A DNA stretch of 64,000 nt from Schistosoma haematobium (taxonomy: Eukaryota > Platyhelminthes > Trematoda > Strigeidida > Schistosomatidae), in the NCBI RefSeq assembly GCF_000699445.3, contig NC_067201.1, positions 20,067,001 to 20,131,000 on the forward strand, written 5' to 3'. This document shows, in pieces, positions 34,641 through 46,890 of this stretch. Below the pieces are notes generated by a model, which was not told the origin of the DNA, made no database searches, and saw only the letters and a list, made by a program, of their open reading frames with translations. Within the stretch, counting starts at the first letter, position 1, and each line of letters begins with the position of its first letter. The translations under genes and the position numbers were made by a program.

Positions 34641-35924
34641 CTATGGCAATATAATTACCTTTGTAACGTATAAAAATTTTTGCAAGAAACTGCAGGAAAT
34701 GATGACTGATTTCTTTATGGCAGCCTTCTTTTACTGATAAATTATGATATAGACCATTGAATTAGGGATTTTTTTTCTCAAATCTTACACTACATAACAA
34801 CAGTACATTGAAAGAAACTATTAAAGATTGAATCAGGAAGTTTTATATTCATTAAAATGAATCGAAAGCTTAACTTCAGTGAAGTTGTCGAATACTAAAA
34901 CTTAACGTCCATTGAAATACATTTCAGTATGATTATCAGTGTCATTTACTTTTACAACTATCTTCCAATGTATATGCCGATTTTCATTAACTCCTTATGT
35001 TTATAAAGATGTACATTTAATACCATCTATAAAGTGATTAATTATTGGAATATAGTCGGAATTTACTTATTGACTTTGATAAACAATCATTCGAATAGTA
35101 GCAATGCATTATTACAAATGTCTAGAATAATACACACAGATTTTTTTTTCCTAGGTGAATAGACAACAGGAAATTGTCTCTTTTTTCTTTTTTTTGTTAT
35201 TAAAATGTAGTAAAATCGACCGTTTTAATTTCTCATAATGGAATACATGTACATTTTGTGCTACACAGATGATTTCATCATCCGGTACTTGTTAACATTA
35301 TGAATAAACCAATCAAAAAGGCTTTTTATACAAAATTATAACTTGAATAAAGTAAAGACTTTGGCACTGAGCCAACAAAATTTGTCCATTTGTTCATCAT
35401 TATGTTGTTATTTCTCTCAAAACAACATACACACAGTCAAAAATTATACAATACAATGATTTTTTTTAGAAAAAAACGTTTATCATAGACACTATACAAA
35501 CAAAGTACATAGAGAAATATAGGAATGAGACAGGAAATATATATATACATAATCCGTTGAAAAGGACGAAAGACCGGTAAATAGATAAAACTAGAAGTGT
35601 CTACACACTTCAGAAGAAACAAAACTAACTAACTCCTAACCAACTCCTAGTGTTGATGTTAAGAATTTGGATACATTAGTTTCAATGACTTTTTCATTAA
35701 ATAAATTAATGCATGAAAGATTTTTGTAACATTACTCTAATCTAATTGATCTTTAAAAATAAAGAGAATTTATCTATAAATTTTACATAAGCATTAAGAG
35801 GGGAAAGAGAGAGAAAAATAAACAATGTTTAGGAAAAATGAGATATAAAGAGAGATACTAAGGTTATCGGTTACACGTTATACGTTATATTTAACACTTA
35901 AAACCATTTTTACTGTTTACTAGG
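34641..35924. other. Intron sequence, nothing recognised
   Basis: AT-rich, with poly-T runs near 35140-35200. No gene seen. Confidence 0.45.
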
Positions 35925-36070
35925 TGAGTGAGTGAGTAAGTGAGTCTGAGTGAGTGAGTAAGTGAGTCTGAGTGAGTGAGTGAGTGAGTGAGTGAGTGAG
36001 TGAGTGAGTGAGTGAGTGAGTGAGTGAGTGAGTGAGTGAGTGAGTGAGTGAGTGAGTGAGTGAGTGAGTG
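35925..36070 (+). repeat. GTGA tetranucleotide microsatellite
   Basis: About 36 units of GTGA with a few GTAA and GTCT interruptions at the left end. The Thr-His-Ser-Leu frame on the minus strand comes purely from this repeat. Confidence 0.97.
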
Positions 36071-36409
36071 TATCATTACATTTCAAGCCCTAATTCTTAA
36101 TATACTTATATTTTACAACCTGCTTGTTAGGCTACGCTAAAATGTTATGCTCATAGTAAATGATTGCAGATAACTCCAAACGTTTGAAATGAAATCTTTA
36201 ATGAAAACCACACTCTAATACGAAACAGATGTTCTCTTACTGAATGGAAAATAGTTAGAAAGTGTTAAATACAACATGAACATTGAAAATGTGAATAATA
36301 ATCTCAGCTACAGAAAAGTACAGAATGAAAATGTATCAATTAATGTATTTAGATTAAATAGATTGAAAAAGAAATATCAAAGTGAATGTTGTTGAGACAT
36401 ACAAAAAAC

Positions 36410-36480
36410 AGGAAACGGCAATCCAATGCTTCCAGGTTTTCAATGGTGGTCTATTAGTTCTAGATTTATGATCTCAATCA
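36410..36480 (+). mobile_element. SINE-A 3' scrap
   Basis: Matches only the end of the hammerhead and the 3' block (AATCCAATGCTTCCAGG, TTTTCAATGGTGGTC). Confidence 0.6.
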
Positions 36481-36949
36481 AAAAACTCATGCAAAAGTGG
36501 TTAGATTTCAAGTAAGTTAATTATACTAAGTATAAGTGTTTATTTATTCTTGAAATGTGATTAAAATTATGTCCATTAGTTATACAAAAGAACAGTTGGT
36601 CTGTTAATAAACATGATGTAGAACAATTTTATAACAAAAAGACAGACAGAGATTGGTAGAGTACTTTGAAAGCATTAAGAACAGATGTTTGTAAGTTTAG
36701 AAATTCTAGAATAAACTTATTACTTGACTACACAAACAACACTTAACTTTCAAAGTTAACCATTATCGAAAATTCCTGAAGAAATTTTCCTATTATTGAA
36801 AGCAAAATCAATCAAGATATATATATATAACATTCATTTGGTATTGATGTATTACCCTCACAACAAGAGATTTGCTAACACATTGAGATACATAAAATTC
36901 AGCATTATATGCTTAACCATCTTAGTGTAGGCTAAAGGGCGGTCTGCTT

Positions 36950-37313
36950 GAGCATCTGGGCTACCTGTTCCTGCCATCTAGATATTTCAACAAGTTATCT
37001 ATTTTTCTTTGTTTTAATACATCATTATGTCTATTAATCGCATAACCTATTCTGCTGTGTTTCTGAAAAGTGTACAACCTTTCGTTGTCAAAGTTACAAA
37101 AAACTCAATAAGAGACAATGTGGTTGCTGGCAATATACAACGAAAAGAATGCACATTATTCAGATGTTCATTTACTGAACTGCTAATATCTAACTGGCGT
37201 TCACTCAATATTTATCATCAGGACCGACCAAGAAGAAAGAAACGGAAACTTGTTGAAATACTTTGCGTTGAGAATTCTTTATTGTACCAAAAATATAATA
37301 CTGAATACAGCTA

Positions 37314-37356
<43 letters not shown>
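36950..37356 (+). mobile_element. LINE-C 3' end with TAA tail
   Basis: Same 3' region as 8803-9172, better preserved, ending in ATAATACTGAATACAGC and about 14 TAA repeats (37314-37356). The open frame at 37027-37314 falls in this region and I do not recognise it; it may be the degraded end of the element's ORF. Confidence 0.65.
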
Positions 37357-37358
<2 letters not shown>

Positions 37359-38362
37359 TAAGTGTTCACTAGAAGTACAACAGAATTCCTTGCTAATCAC
37401 CGAATGGGGGAAAATAAATGAACGATTTGAACTTGACTTTTTTAGTGAACACTTTTTAACTTAATCTTTTGTTGAAATACATAATTTCTAACAGAAATCA
37501 ATATAAATTGTGTTTATAAGAAAAGATACCTTTGAACAATTATTTTGATTTAGTTAAAGTAATCTAGACATTCGATTCTTATGTTATCACTTTCAATGAC
37601 AAATGTCTTAACTTACATAACTAATGATCTACAATTCAATGTATAATGAGATAGATAGACATCTTCAAATGAGAATTTATAAACTAAGAATTATTGGAAC
37701 TATTTTCATCACATAATACACACATTTAAATTTAACAAGCTGGTGTAAACAAATCAGATTGTTATTCTAAGCTATCTCAGAAAGTCTAATTATTAAATGA
37801 TGAGGTACTTACTCTACACTGACTATTTACTGAACAGCAACCTATGTCACATTTGCCTAGACTCTTTACTAGGTAACTAACTTCTATCAACCAAAATAAC
37901 AATGTGGCAACAAGTTAATGTGATAGCTGGGGTAAAGTGCCTGGTAGGAAATTTCGAGGTGACTGATCAGAATTCTATAGCTATTGTCATACTCTTTTGA
38001 ATTCACTCATCATCCCATTTGTAAAACAAATTGTTGTGCCAACCAAAGTTTGTCTCATTTTTAATATAACTGATAACTGATTTTGTCTATACTATCCAAA
38101 CAAACACATACATACAACTGTTAAGTAAAATGACATATGTTGAATGGAAAAACTAGAATAGATTAGTCATTAAAACATTTAAAAATTTTCCGTCTGTTTA
38201 TTTATTTGCTTATATATAAATATATAAGCTTGAAATAATTACCGGATAAGTTGACAGTGGTCAATGTTGATTATTGATAAAAACAAGCACAGCCTTTTTG
38301 GCTGTATGCCAATAATCGTGGTTACTATGGTGATACTTTGTTAACCAGAGCGTAGGTGACAA

Positions 38363-38366
<4 letters not shown>
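37357..38366. other. Intron sequence, nothing recognised
   Basis: AT-rich, with no frame or repeat that I can name. Confidence 0.45.

Positions 38367-38425
<59 letters not shown>
38367..38425 (+). repeat. TA dinucleotide microsatellite
   Basis: About 29 TA units directly upstream of an RTE-like element. Confidence 0.97.
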
Positions 38426-38428
<3 letters not shown>

Positions 38429-38429
38429 A

Positions 38430-40640
38430 TTTCAAGCCCGGGTAAAAGTGTTGGGTATGAGGTCAGCAACTCAATCCCGTAAAAAACAAACCTACTAAAC
38501 AAACTTTAACCACAAAAATAACTTAAACCGATTAAACTCTGACATCGGAGTAGAGGAAATAATAAAGACACCTCACGGTGAAAGTAGAGATTGTTCGGAA
38601 GTCACGAGGCCGATGTCACTTCTAACAACCAGGGTAACAATTAACATAGCTAAATGGAACGTCTGGATAATGTGGGAGACCGGGAGAACTAATCAAACGG
38701 ATACGGAAATGAGGAGATACAACTTGACGGTGCTCAGAATCAATGAAACCCATTGGACCCAAACTGGACGGAAAAGGATATTCACGAGAGATACTGCTGT
38801 ACATCACGAAGAAGAAAATGCTCCGCACACTCAAAGAGTTGCTCTGATGCTGTCCGAAGAAGCACGTAAAGCACTTACAGGATAAGAATCTCATGGATCC
38901 ACAATTATCAAAGCATCCTTCAAAACAAAGGAGGAAATTACAATTAATGTTATCTAGTGTTATGCACCCACCAATGGTAGCAGTGAAGATGATAAAGATC
39001 AGTTCTACTCGAGGCTGCAGTCGATCATGGCGAAGTGCTCAGGGAAAGGCCTGGTCATCCTGATGAGAGACCTAAACACCATTTTCGGAACGGACAACAC
39101 CGGATATGAAGATACCATGGGACGAGATAGACTAGGAGAGAGAAATGAAAATGGGGAGTGATTTATGAATTTATGTGCAACCAACAAATTGGTTATAGGC
39201 GGCACAATATTCCCACACAAACGCATACGCAAAGCTACATGGGTCTTACCGGATCGCACCAAGAAGAATCAGATAGATCACATTTGCATCCGTAAAAACA
39301 CACAACGTCAGTGGAAGATGTGAAAACCATGAGAGGAGCTGACCACCACTTGGTTGGGGTCAAGATGAAACTGAAGCTAAAAAACACTGGACAACTGTGG
39401 AAACAGCATTACAAAGGTTCAATACAGCCTCCCTTTGAGATTATTATTATTATTATTAATGGCTTTATTCAATATTATATTTTGGTACAATATAGAATTC
39501 TCAGCACAGGGTATTTCAACAAGTTTCTTACACAAAAAACAGAAACAAAGACAAAAAAGGAAAAAAGGTTTTAAAAATTTTGAAAAATCGTACAACTTTT
39601 CAAATTAGAGACATGTTAAGAATGCAAGTTATTGACTAGATTAACTCTGACAACCTGTTCGTCACAGAGTTTATTTGCTAGGTAAGGTATTATAGGACTT
39701 TTATACTTTTGCTTGAGTGTATGGGTTTTAATGTAATTACGTCTCGTTCTGCCAGAAGATATACAAGGAGAAAGATAAGAGTGAAGGGGATGGTAAAATA
39801 ACACTTGCCAGGAGTTTGCATGACTTTAGATGTCTATCCACAAACGTATTAATTATGACCTCGAAAGATTCACCATACACCTTGCTAACTGCCTTCAGCA
39901 CTCTCCACAATACAGCAGTTTTTTCTCAAAAGTCCGAGAAAGAATAATGGAGAACAGTAAAGAATAATAGGTAATATGCAAGAATTGACAAATTGTAAGA
40001 GTAAGTGACGAGTAATCCCAAGAGCAAGGTAACACCAAGATAATTGACCTTCGATACTGTGTTTATCAAAGAGTCTCCAATGGTACAAGCATTATGGGAT
40101 CTCAAAATGGTGTTTAGATGCCGTTCATGTCTCATGCTAAAGTTAACAGCTTGACACTTAGACGGATCAAGTATAAGACCATTACCAACAGATCAACAAT
40201 CAATACGAGACAAAAACTCACTCATTCCTATGAGATACTGACAAACTCAACGAATTCAAGATAACTCTCAACAACAGCTTCCAAGCCTTACAGGATCTAC
40301 TGAAAGAAGGAACTGCTATGGAGGACAACTGGCAAGGGATCAAAGAAGCATAAACTTCAACGTGCCAGGAGGTGCTGCGTCGCAAGGAGCATAGGACATA
40401 CATTGGGAAAATCATCAAACTGCATGATGAAGAAAGCACTAACTTGGAATCCTGAAGGCAAACGGGAAAAAAGGAAGACAAAAGAACACAATGAGCCGGG
40501 AATTGGAAGTAAACATGAAAAGGGTGAGTAGCAACTAGAAGGAACTGGAGAAAATTGCCCACGACAGAGTTTGATGGAAAATCCTGGTGGGCGGATTATG
40601 CTCCCCACGAGGAGTAACAGGAGTAAGTCAATAAATAAGA
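38430..40640 (+). mobile_element. RTE-like LINE with internal deletion, split by LINE-C
   Basis: The 5' leader (TCAAGCCCGGGTAAAAG) precedes an AP-endonuclease domain: NIAKWNV, INETHW, MRDLNT, KNQIDHI and ADHHLVG show the catalytic order. The frame has stops at about 38883, 38956 and 39161. After the LINE-C insertion (39433-40226) the protein resumes ([18 protein letters not shown]). It then jumps, by deletion of the whole RT domain, to the element's extreme C-terminus ([11 protein letters not shown]) and a degenerate AAGTCAATAAATAAG tail. It is inactive. Confidence 0.8.
39433..40226 (-). mobile_element. LINE-C insertion inside the RTE-like element
   Basis: A 5'-truncated minus-strand LINE. 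Near 39885-40135 it has RT C-terminal motifs (VNYLGVTL, LPIILYCSP), and it ends in AATAAAGCC and an ATT tail at 39435-39455. The host reading frame continues on the other side. CCTTTGAGAT and CCTATGAGAT at the borders look like a 10-bp target duplication with one change. A CR1- or Jockey-like clade is likely but not certain. Confidence 0.75.
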
Positions 40641-41439
40641 TTGGGACTGCACGAAACCCCTATGCTACTCTGTTCTTGGATTTTCGCACAAGAAAGTCTG
40701 AAGTTTCTCAAGTTTTGCTGAAGTCCTGAATATAATCAACCGGAGATCACAAACCATTACTAATATACGTGTGTAGTCAAAACAGTAATGATCACAACGA
40801 GAAAAAAGCAATGGAAACAATGGAGAAATCCTTACTTAAATCGAGAAACTAAGTCGTTTAAAAGTAAAGTAAATGAAATAAGTTCGACGTTATCTCCAAC
40901 ATTAATTTTTGGGTTATATTAAAGCCATGCCAAGTGCTTAAGGCTCCGTAACTGACTAAACTGAAGTGTACAAATAGTATTCTATACTTCCACCTGTAAA
41001 TCCCAAATTATTAACTGACAATCTCCATCCACAAACGTAGTGAAAAATGTGGAAACATTCAACGACCACGAAACTCCAGTAAATCAGAATATTTCGATAA
41101 CTAAAACTAATTATTTGATGTTGTAGAGGGAACTCACGAGACGGCTAGTTTATGTGCGTTCGTTGTTTGATAAAACCACTACTTAGGTAGAAAAATTAGT
41201 TCCAGTACAATAATTTTTCTAGGGAGCCATCTATCGACCAACAACGGGAAGTTTCCAGTTATATGAGAGATATGTGGACGGCTGCGAATTTAATTAAAAT
41301 CTGGAGGAGTGTCTAGTAAAATAAACTGGTACTGGAATTAAGAGCGAATTAAGATTTACAGAAAAGGCCACATACCTCCATAGAATAATCAATATATAGA
41401 AACTTTACTTGGAATAACTAGGATAAAAACTTTCAAAGT
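40641..41439. other. Intron sequence, nothing firm
   Basis: Somewhat less AT-rich than neighbouring introns, with no recognised frame or repeat. It could hold the 5' part of the doubtful locus at 41440-42160. Confidence 0.35.
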
Positions 41440-42160
41440 CATATCCCTTTGGGTAAGAAGAGTGACTTAATTCGACTTCTTCCTAGGTCATCAGACGAAT
41501 ATGGAGTGACAATACAATAGACGACAAACTAGCTGAATCCCTTCAGATACTCAACAAAAGTGGTCATCTTGTTTGGTTCGCTAACTCGATGAAACATATT
41601 CGTACATTAGCTCCAGGAAAGTTTAGAAAACTTTACAAAAAACGTATTGCTGACTCCACAGGTTGCACCAAGTGGTCATTTTCATAAATAAACAGAATGA
41701 TTCGGGGAATGATATCCAAGCGTGGTATGACGAAAGTCCTACATCATCACTAGTGGAAGACGTTATCGAATCCAAAGTATTTTGACTGTTTTGACGAGAT
41801 ACATACACCGTAAACTCTCCTCAGAGCATCGGTCAAATAGTTTAAGCTCCCATATGAGTACAACTACCATTGAAGAAATAAACATTCTTGAACTACAAAG
41901 TAAACTTGATATAGAAAAATCAGTGGACTCAAACGAAATTTATCCTAAGCTACCGATAGAGCGCAAGTCCTTTGTGGCAAGACATTCGAAGTTAATAATA
42001 TCTTACTAGTTTTTTAGTATCGCAGTGAAGCTGGTTTAACCCAAAAAATTTCAAGCACCCAACATACGCAGCTTGTTACCTCGCCTTTTGATGAAGTCCC
42101 ACATGAAAGACTGGCATACAAGTTTAACAATATCGAAATCAGGAGAAATTTACTTCTGTG
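41440..42160 (+). other. Cluster of open segments with micro-intron-like junctions
   Basis: Successive hydrophilic frames lie close together: 41487-41684 (GHLVWFANSMKH, KFRKLYKKR), about 41696-41784, 41782-42006 (EEINILELQSKLDIEK) and 42018-42157 (SPFDEVPHERLAYKF). Junctions resemble very short introns: GTAAGA at 41453 to CCTAG at 41486 (34 nt), and a TTACTAG-TTTTTTAG acceptor at 42017 with GTGAGT at 42158. I could not join all segments in one phase. It may be a real small gene, or a decayed one, nested in kinase intron 1. The product is unknown. Confidence 0.25.
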
Positions 42161-44263
42161 AGTAAACAACTTTCAACTTGAACATAAACAAAGGGCACTA
42201 CAAGGTGTCTGACCATGAAACAGCATATAGGGACGGCAACCAGGGTACATTTCTAGAATCAGCGTCATTTCTTTTATGCGCATACGACCATTTTAGTTTT
42301 GTGTCATCATCGATCTCGTTATGTTAGAAAATAATCTAAACAACAAAATATCGACCAAACGATGAAAATACTATTTTTTTACAGTCATTGGTCACCCAGT
42401 ACACAGGGATTCTAGTTAGTAAAAGGCTTCCAGTTACTCAAACATAACAAATAAATCAGCCTACAAAATGTCAATCAGATAAACTGAAACTGTAAACGAG
42501 TTTTTCATTAGTGACGAATAAGACTGTTACCATTATAATGAATGTTTACATACGCAAGAAAAACTAATCTCTTATTTGATCTAAAATGATACTGTTTGTA
42601 GATCTGTCACCAACACAGATGTGAAAATCTACTCATAAACTAGTTCACACTAAAGTAGTGTTTAGAGTTTTTGATGAAATATTTTGGTATTAATTAGTTT
42701 AACACTCAATAACGCTATTCAAAATATGCTATGTACTTTAGTTCTTAAAAAACAGGACTCAGAAAGGAAGCAAAAACTTAGAGTTCTAAGGATTAAAGAT
42801 TTTCATTATACAAAGATAATCCTATAACGAAATAACAAGGATTCCCAATATTTTAGATAATTATACGCTTATGATAAGTCAAAATCAAGGGAAACATGTA
42901 TAGTCAAAATAAAAAAGGGATTTAGATTGGACAGAAATATTACTTATAGTTAGGCAAGTGTTTTCGACCAAGAAGCTGGCAAGTAATAACAGAACCTAAA
43001 AAATTAATTGTAATAAATATGCAAACAGTTCAAATGAATCTGATTTACATTTTGTATACTAACGTTAAACATTTTCAGTAATCTTGTCCAATAGCATCAC
43101 TGTAAAAGAGCGAAATTTAGTAAAAACACTTAGATTGCAGGGGCCTTTTAAAATAATAAACGCATTTTTGGGGAAACAAAACAGGTCACTTTTAAAAAGA
43201 CCATAATTTGAATACTAAGGTGTGATTTCGGATTTATTCCGGCGTAATGCATACAGAATCCTGAAGTTATCAAAAGATTACTGTATCCAAAGCTTTCACT
43301 TTGATCCAATCGAGGAGGTGATCAAAATGTATTACATAAGACTTATTTGTTTGAAAGTAATTGAAAATTGACCATTGTTTCACACATATTTTGAATAGTT
43401 TAAGTATAATGCTCCTCATACAAAAGTGGGTTTTCATTCGTAAATTATCAAATTGATACGACTTAAATCATCCAAATGTATAATTTATAGAACATATGTG
43501 ATCGCAATCTGACAAACAGGAACGTTAGCATAGAGCGAATGTAGAGGTGAAGAATAATTTTATTATTTATCAGGTATGACTACCAGTTCGACATAAAAAA
43601 ACAATGAGTGAATTAGATTTTGACTACCAACAAAATGAAAGAAATATTTCGAAATACATTCAGAGACAAACATACATAAGTATCAAAATAGTACGACCAT
43701 AAATAAAAATTGAAAAGGCTATATGAATAAGAAAACCAGCTCATGAATTGAAGCATGTTCAAAGTTATAAAGATTCAATTATTTAAGACAGTACTATTAA
43801 GGTCAAATTTGACACTCCAACCATACATTCTGGTTCGAAAGTTCGACATGATACGTCAAACGAGAATACTTACAAAAGCCAAGGTATATTTATCATCCAG
43901 TGTAAACTGTCTTAACAAAAATAATTAATCCTTGACGAATAACCTATAGCATTTTCAGAAAAAAATTAAATATCATTTGGTCTTGACTGGATTCCACTAT
44001 AGTTTAGACCTACTATACACTATAACAATATGAGAAATCAGGACATGATGCTTGATATTTGCGTATCGATCCCAATCGCTACTTTTATTTGTATCTAAGC
44101 AACAATTGCACCAATTGATTGATATTTTTCATGAAAGCTATTCAACAACATTTGAGTTGCCGATTAGTGATTTAAACGGGATTCAGCACAGTCTTATTAA
44201 GAAAATAAATAAAAAGTTTAAATCTAAACATATAATACATAGAACATGGTAATAATCTTGTAC
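42161..44263. other. Intron 1 sequence next to kinase exon 1, nothing recognised
   Basis: AT-rich. None of the named repeat families was found in these 2.1 kb, unlike most of intron 1. Its freedom from insertions may reflect regulatory content near the first exon, but no motif is identified. Confidence 0.4.
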
Positions 44264-45360
44264 CTTAAATCCAAAACTCGAAGTTGATCACCCTTTCGTG
44301 CGCTAACTTCCTCTGATGTATGAGCTTCATAGTCAAAAATGGCAACGTGATAGTATTCACTGTTATGGGAGTTTTCTTGTGTAAGAGGGTAGAACTTCTT
44401 CGAATTAATACATGGACCAACCGAACCCAAACTAAGACGACTGGATGAGCCAGCACTTGGAGGAAAATAAGGCTGATGAACAAGATAACGAGTTGAAAGA
44501 CCACCAACGGAAGAATGATGATCTGAACTACCATTTTCCATAAAAATTGTTGCAGCAGTGCTAACTGTTCCTCCATTTTGCTCAAGATTCTTCAGACGAT
44601 TGGAGTCAACAACAACAGATGATCTATACGGTTTGTCCGATTTGTGAGTCCCTGAATCGATTGTGAGTGGGGATTCCATTGCGCTTCGAGTGACACTTGC
44701 ACAGCCACTTCGGGAATACCTGTTGCCAACCAAGAAAGGCATAATATTCAACGAGGAATGTTGTTGTAAATGCGAATGTGATTGTACATGGATATTACTC
44801 CGATGTGGTGAACTTAGTTTCTGCATAGTAATCTCATCTGATGGCTTACTTGAGGAAACGCACCAGTGAACGGGACTCACAGGATGCTTATTATCTAAGT
44901 AATCGAAATTCGCACTGTTTCGTACGCCAGAATGATGAACCCTCATATCTCTTGTCATCTGCTCTAAAGCCAATCTCGGAAAGTGAAAGCTACTAGAAAG
45001 TACTGTTTCCTGAAGACCTTCAGTGCAATGGCTTCCTGCGAAAACATTGACAAGAGAAGTTTTCGGAGTTGATAGATTGGACTTGCTCCCAAAAGACAAA
45101 TCTCTCCCAGTAGAAAATCTCTCGCGAGTTACGCTGGATGAAACTTTTTCATGCTCTTTTGTTATTCCGAGTTCATTTATTAATCCGTCTTCGTGAATTA
45201 CTTTTAAGGAATTAGATTTGAAACTATCACACAAGTCAATAGGTTGAGAACTTGTTCTCACGACATATTTGGAGGTCTCACACGGATTATGCAACGCATT
45301 AACATCGCTACTTTGTTCTGTAGGAGGAGGAGAGACGTGCTTTCCTGCACAATTACCCAT
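44264..45360 (-). CDS. Src-family tyrosine kinase, exon 1 (myristoylation site, unique region, SH3 N-half)
   Basis: This exon encodes residues 1-365 plus two bases. The start at 45358-45360 gives MGNCAGK: Gly2 is a classic N-myristoylation site and Cys4 a likely palmitoylation site, so the kinase should sit on the inner plasma membrane. Residues ~8-335 form a Ser-rich, low-complexity unique region, against roughly 60-90 residues in Src and Fyn. SH3 begins at VAIFDYEAHTSEE (339-351), followed by KGDQLRVLDL. The donor GTACAAG (44257-44263) follows in phase 2 and joins exon 2. The ORF's final residues beyond 44264 are intron read-through. Which schistosome Src/Fyn paralogue this is I cannot tell. 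Confidence 0.93.
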
Positions 45361-45669
45361 TAAATGCTACATATGTCATATCGAACAAAAAATCTGAAAA
45401 TGTGCTCATTTCTGACCTTCGAAAGACTAACATTTTTGAGTATAAAAACAAAATACCATAATAATGAGCCAATCATCAACTTAAATACTCTTCTTGATGT
45501 CAGAAAAGCTTTCAGAAAAATGTAAGCATCCTCTGATATTATTTTCGCTGCACCGCAGCTGCTGTTATCAGTTAGATCGGAATCATTTTAAGGTGATACA
45601 ATTTTATGTAAGTTGAATCGAAACAATTAATGCATTGAAACTTGTCAATACGACGTCACTCATCACCCA

Positions 45670-45675
45670 TTTATT
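45670..45675 (-). promoter_or_regulatory. AATAAA poly(A) signal candidate
   Basis: TTTATT on the plus strand reads AATAAA on the minus strand, about 100 bp past the TAA of the candidate small gene (45775) and about 310 bp upstream of the kinase ATG. It fits as that gene's 3' end signal. Confidence 0.35.
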
Positions 45676-45774
45676 TCACAGCAACGGAATTCGAGTAAAA
45701 TAGTTTGAAAAATAAAGAGAGCAGAAAGGAAATAAAAGATGGGATTAAAATGGGAATGGACTAATCCATTGAAA

Positions 45775-45923
45775 TTAGTGATAGTCATAACGGCAGTAAA
45801 CTTTACTGCGAAAATGTGAGAAGAAACGTGGGACGTTAAACCTATATCCAGAAATCAAGCCGTGTTTTCGACGTATTTTTCCTTTCGAACATCCTCCACC
45901 ATTCAGGATAGAAACGTTTAATT
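45775..45923 (-). CDS. Candidate last exon of an unknown minus-strand gene
   Basis: The frame reads ELNVSILNGGG, SKGKIRRKHG and FFSHFRSKVYCRYDYH, then TAA. The acceptor after CTTACTGAAG (45924-45925) gives two bases that complete the codon left open by the exon at 46154-46294. The protein end is basic and has no domain that I recognise. Distances and phases fit a compact gene just upstream of the kinase, but the acceptor is only moderate. Alternative acceptors upstream (for instance after TTGTTAAAG) would change the join. Confidence 0.35.
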
Positions 45924-46153
45924 CTTCAGTAAGTGTGGAATATCTCCCCCCCCCGCTTTTGAAATACTTTAACAAGTAAGGTGTGATCACATAGGACAAG
46001 GTTGCATATTATCTGTCAGACTTTCACCATGTGACCGAAGACCCTTATGATCCACAAAAATCGGACAAAAATAAATATCTTCGAATCTGACAGCTCAAAG
46101 ACAAACAAGTGAGAAACAACGACGATTGAATGGATGAAATTGTTTTATCGTAC

Positions 46154-46294
46154 CTATTGTTTGATATGACTTACACCAAGTCGGAAGACCGATAACTGGT
46201 TGTCGATTCCATCGAATGGCTATGACCATGACGTCTTCATTAAATTGAGGAACAATCGTGGCAGAATGTAGATGTACAATCCAACGTGGAGAAC
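46154..46294 (-). CDS. Candidate internal exon of an unknown minus-strand gene
   Basis: A 141-nt open segment reads GSPRWIVHLHSATIVPQF, NEDVMVIAIRWNRQPVIG and LPTWCKSYQTI. It has alternating hydrophobic residues and three Trp, looks like a beta-rich globular fold, and is not repetitive. The acceptor is GACACAG at 46295-46301; the donor is GTACGAT at 46147-46153. Phase 1 on both sides fits the flanking candidate exons. Antisense and other frames here carry stops. No family is recognised. Confidence 0.45.
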
Positions 46295-46539
46295 CTGTGT
46301 CGGTCGGATTCTAAAATGGGAATATAATTCATTGGGGATTTGTTTTTAAAAAAACCATAGTTAGATCCCTGACATTGATGCCCCGACGATCATTAACATG
46401 CCTTTTTACAAACAACTGTATTACGTACAAAGCAATCGAGATCAGAAGGATGCCCCAAATGAAACAGTACTGAGTAACACTACACAAGCGATAGCTCTGG
46501 TAAATTGCTTGAGCCTAATCTAGACGGGCTACTTAGTCG

Positions 46540-46660
46540 CGGATTCTCGCAGTTCAGGAGACGTTTAAGCCAGTTCAGTTTTACGAAACGTCCTTACAAT
46601 GTTTCGTGGTTTTCAATAATGGCCTAACATAGATCGGTTCATGATTTCAATGAAACACAG
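46540..46660 (+). mobile_element. Old SINE-A 3' remnant
   Basis: Only the end (CGAAACGTCC, GGTTTTCAATAATGGCCTAAC, TTCATGATTTCAA) is recognisable. It lies between two candidate exons of the unknown gene. Confidence 0.5.
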
Positions 46661-46727
46661 ACAAAACAGAAGATTTATTCATTAGTATTCTAAAGGTGAA
46701 ATAGGAGTGATCTAATTTGCTGTATAC

Positions 46728-46890
46728 CTGTAGGGCGTCGTCCAGGACTATGAAAGTACGCAAAGGTATGTTGGACAACCAAGTGAGGAGGTGTGCTAAT
46801 CTCCACGACTATTTGTCTAAGACAAGATGGCTTCAACAAATGCGAATCACGTACAGCGAGGACATTTTCAGCACGCGATAGCTCACTACA
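46728..46890 (-). CDS. Candidate internal exon of an unknown minus-strand gene
   Basis: A 163-nt open segment reads CSELSRAENVLAVRDSHLL, CLRQIVVEISTPPHLVVQ and HTFAYFHSPGRRPT. The donor CTACAG|GTATAC is good. The acceptor CTCGAAAG has a weak T-rich lead, so the left border is uncertain. It exits in phase 1 and joins the next exon to give RRPTGSPRW. Upstream exons and the start codon should lie between 46900 and 47340; several short minus frames there were not resolved. Confidence 0.4.

Noticed and set aside
35891..36076. A 61-codon frame of Thr-His-Ser-Leu repeats
   Set aside because: It is only the GTGA microsatellite read on the minus strand.
44265..44869. Secondary frames inside kinase exon 1
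   Set aside because: They overlap the long SH3-containing frame, which is supported by protein similarity and splice phase.
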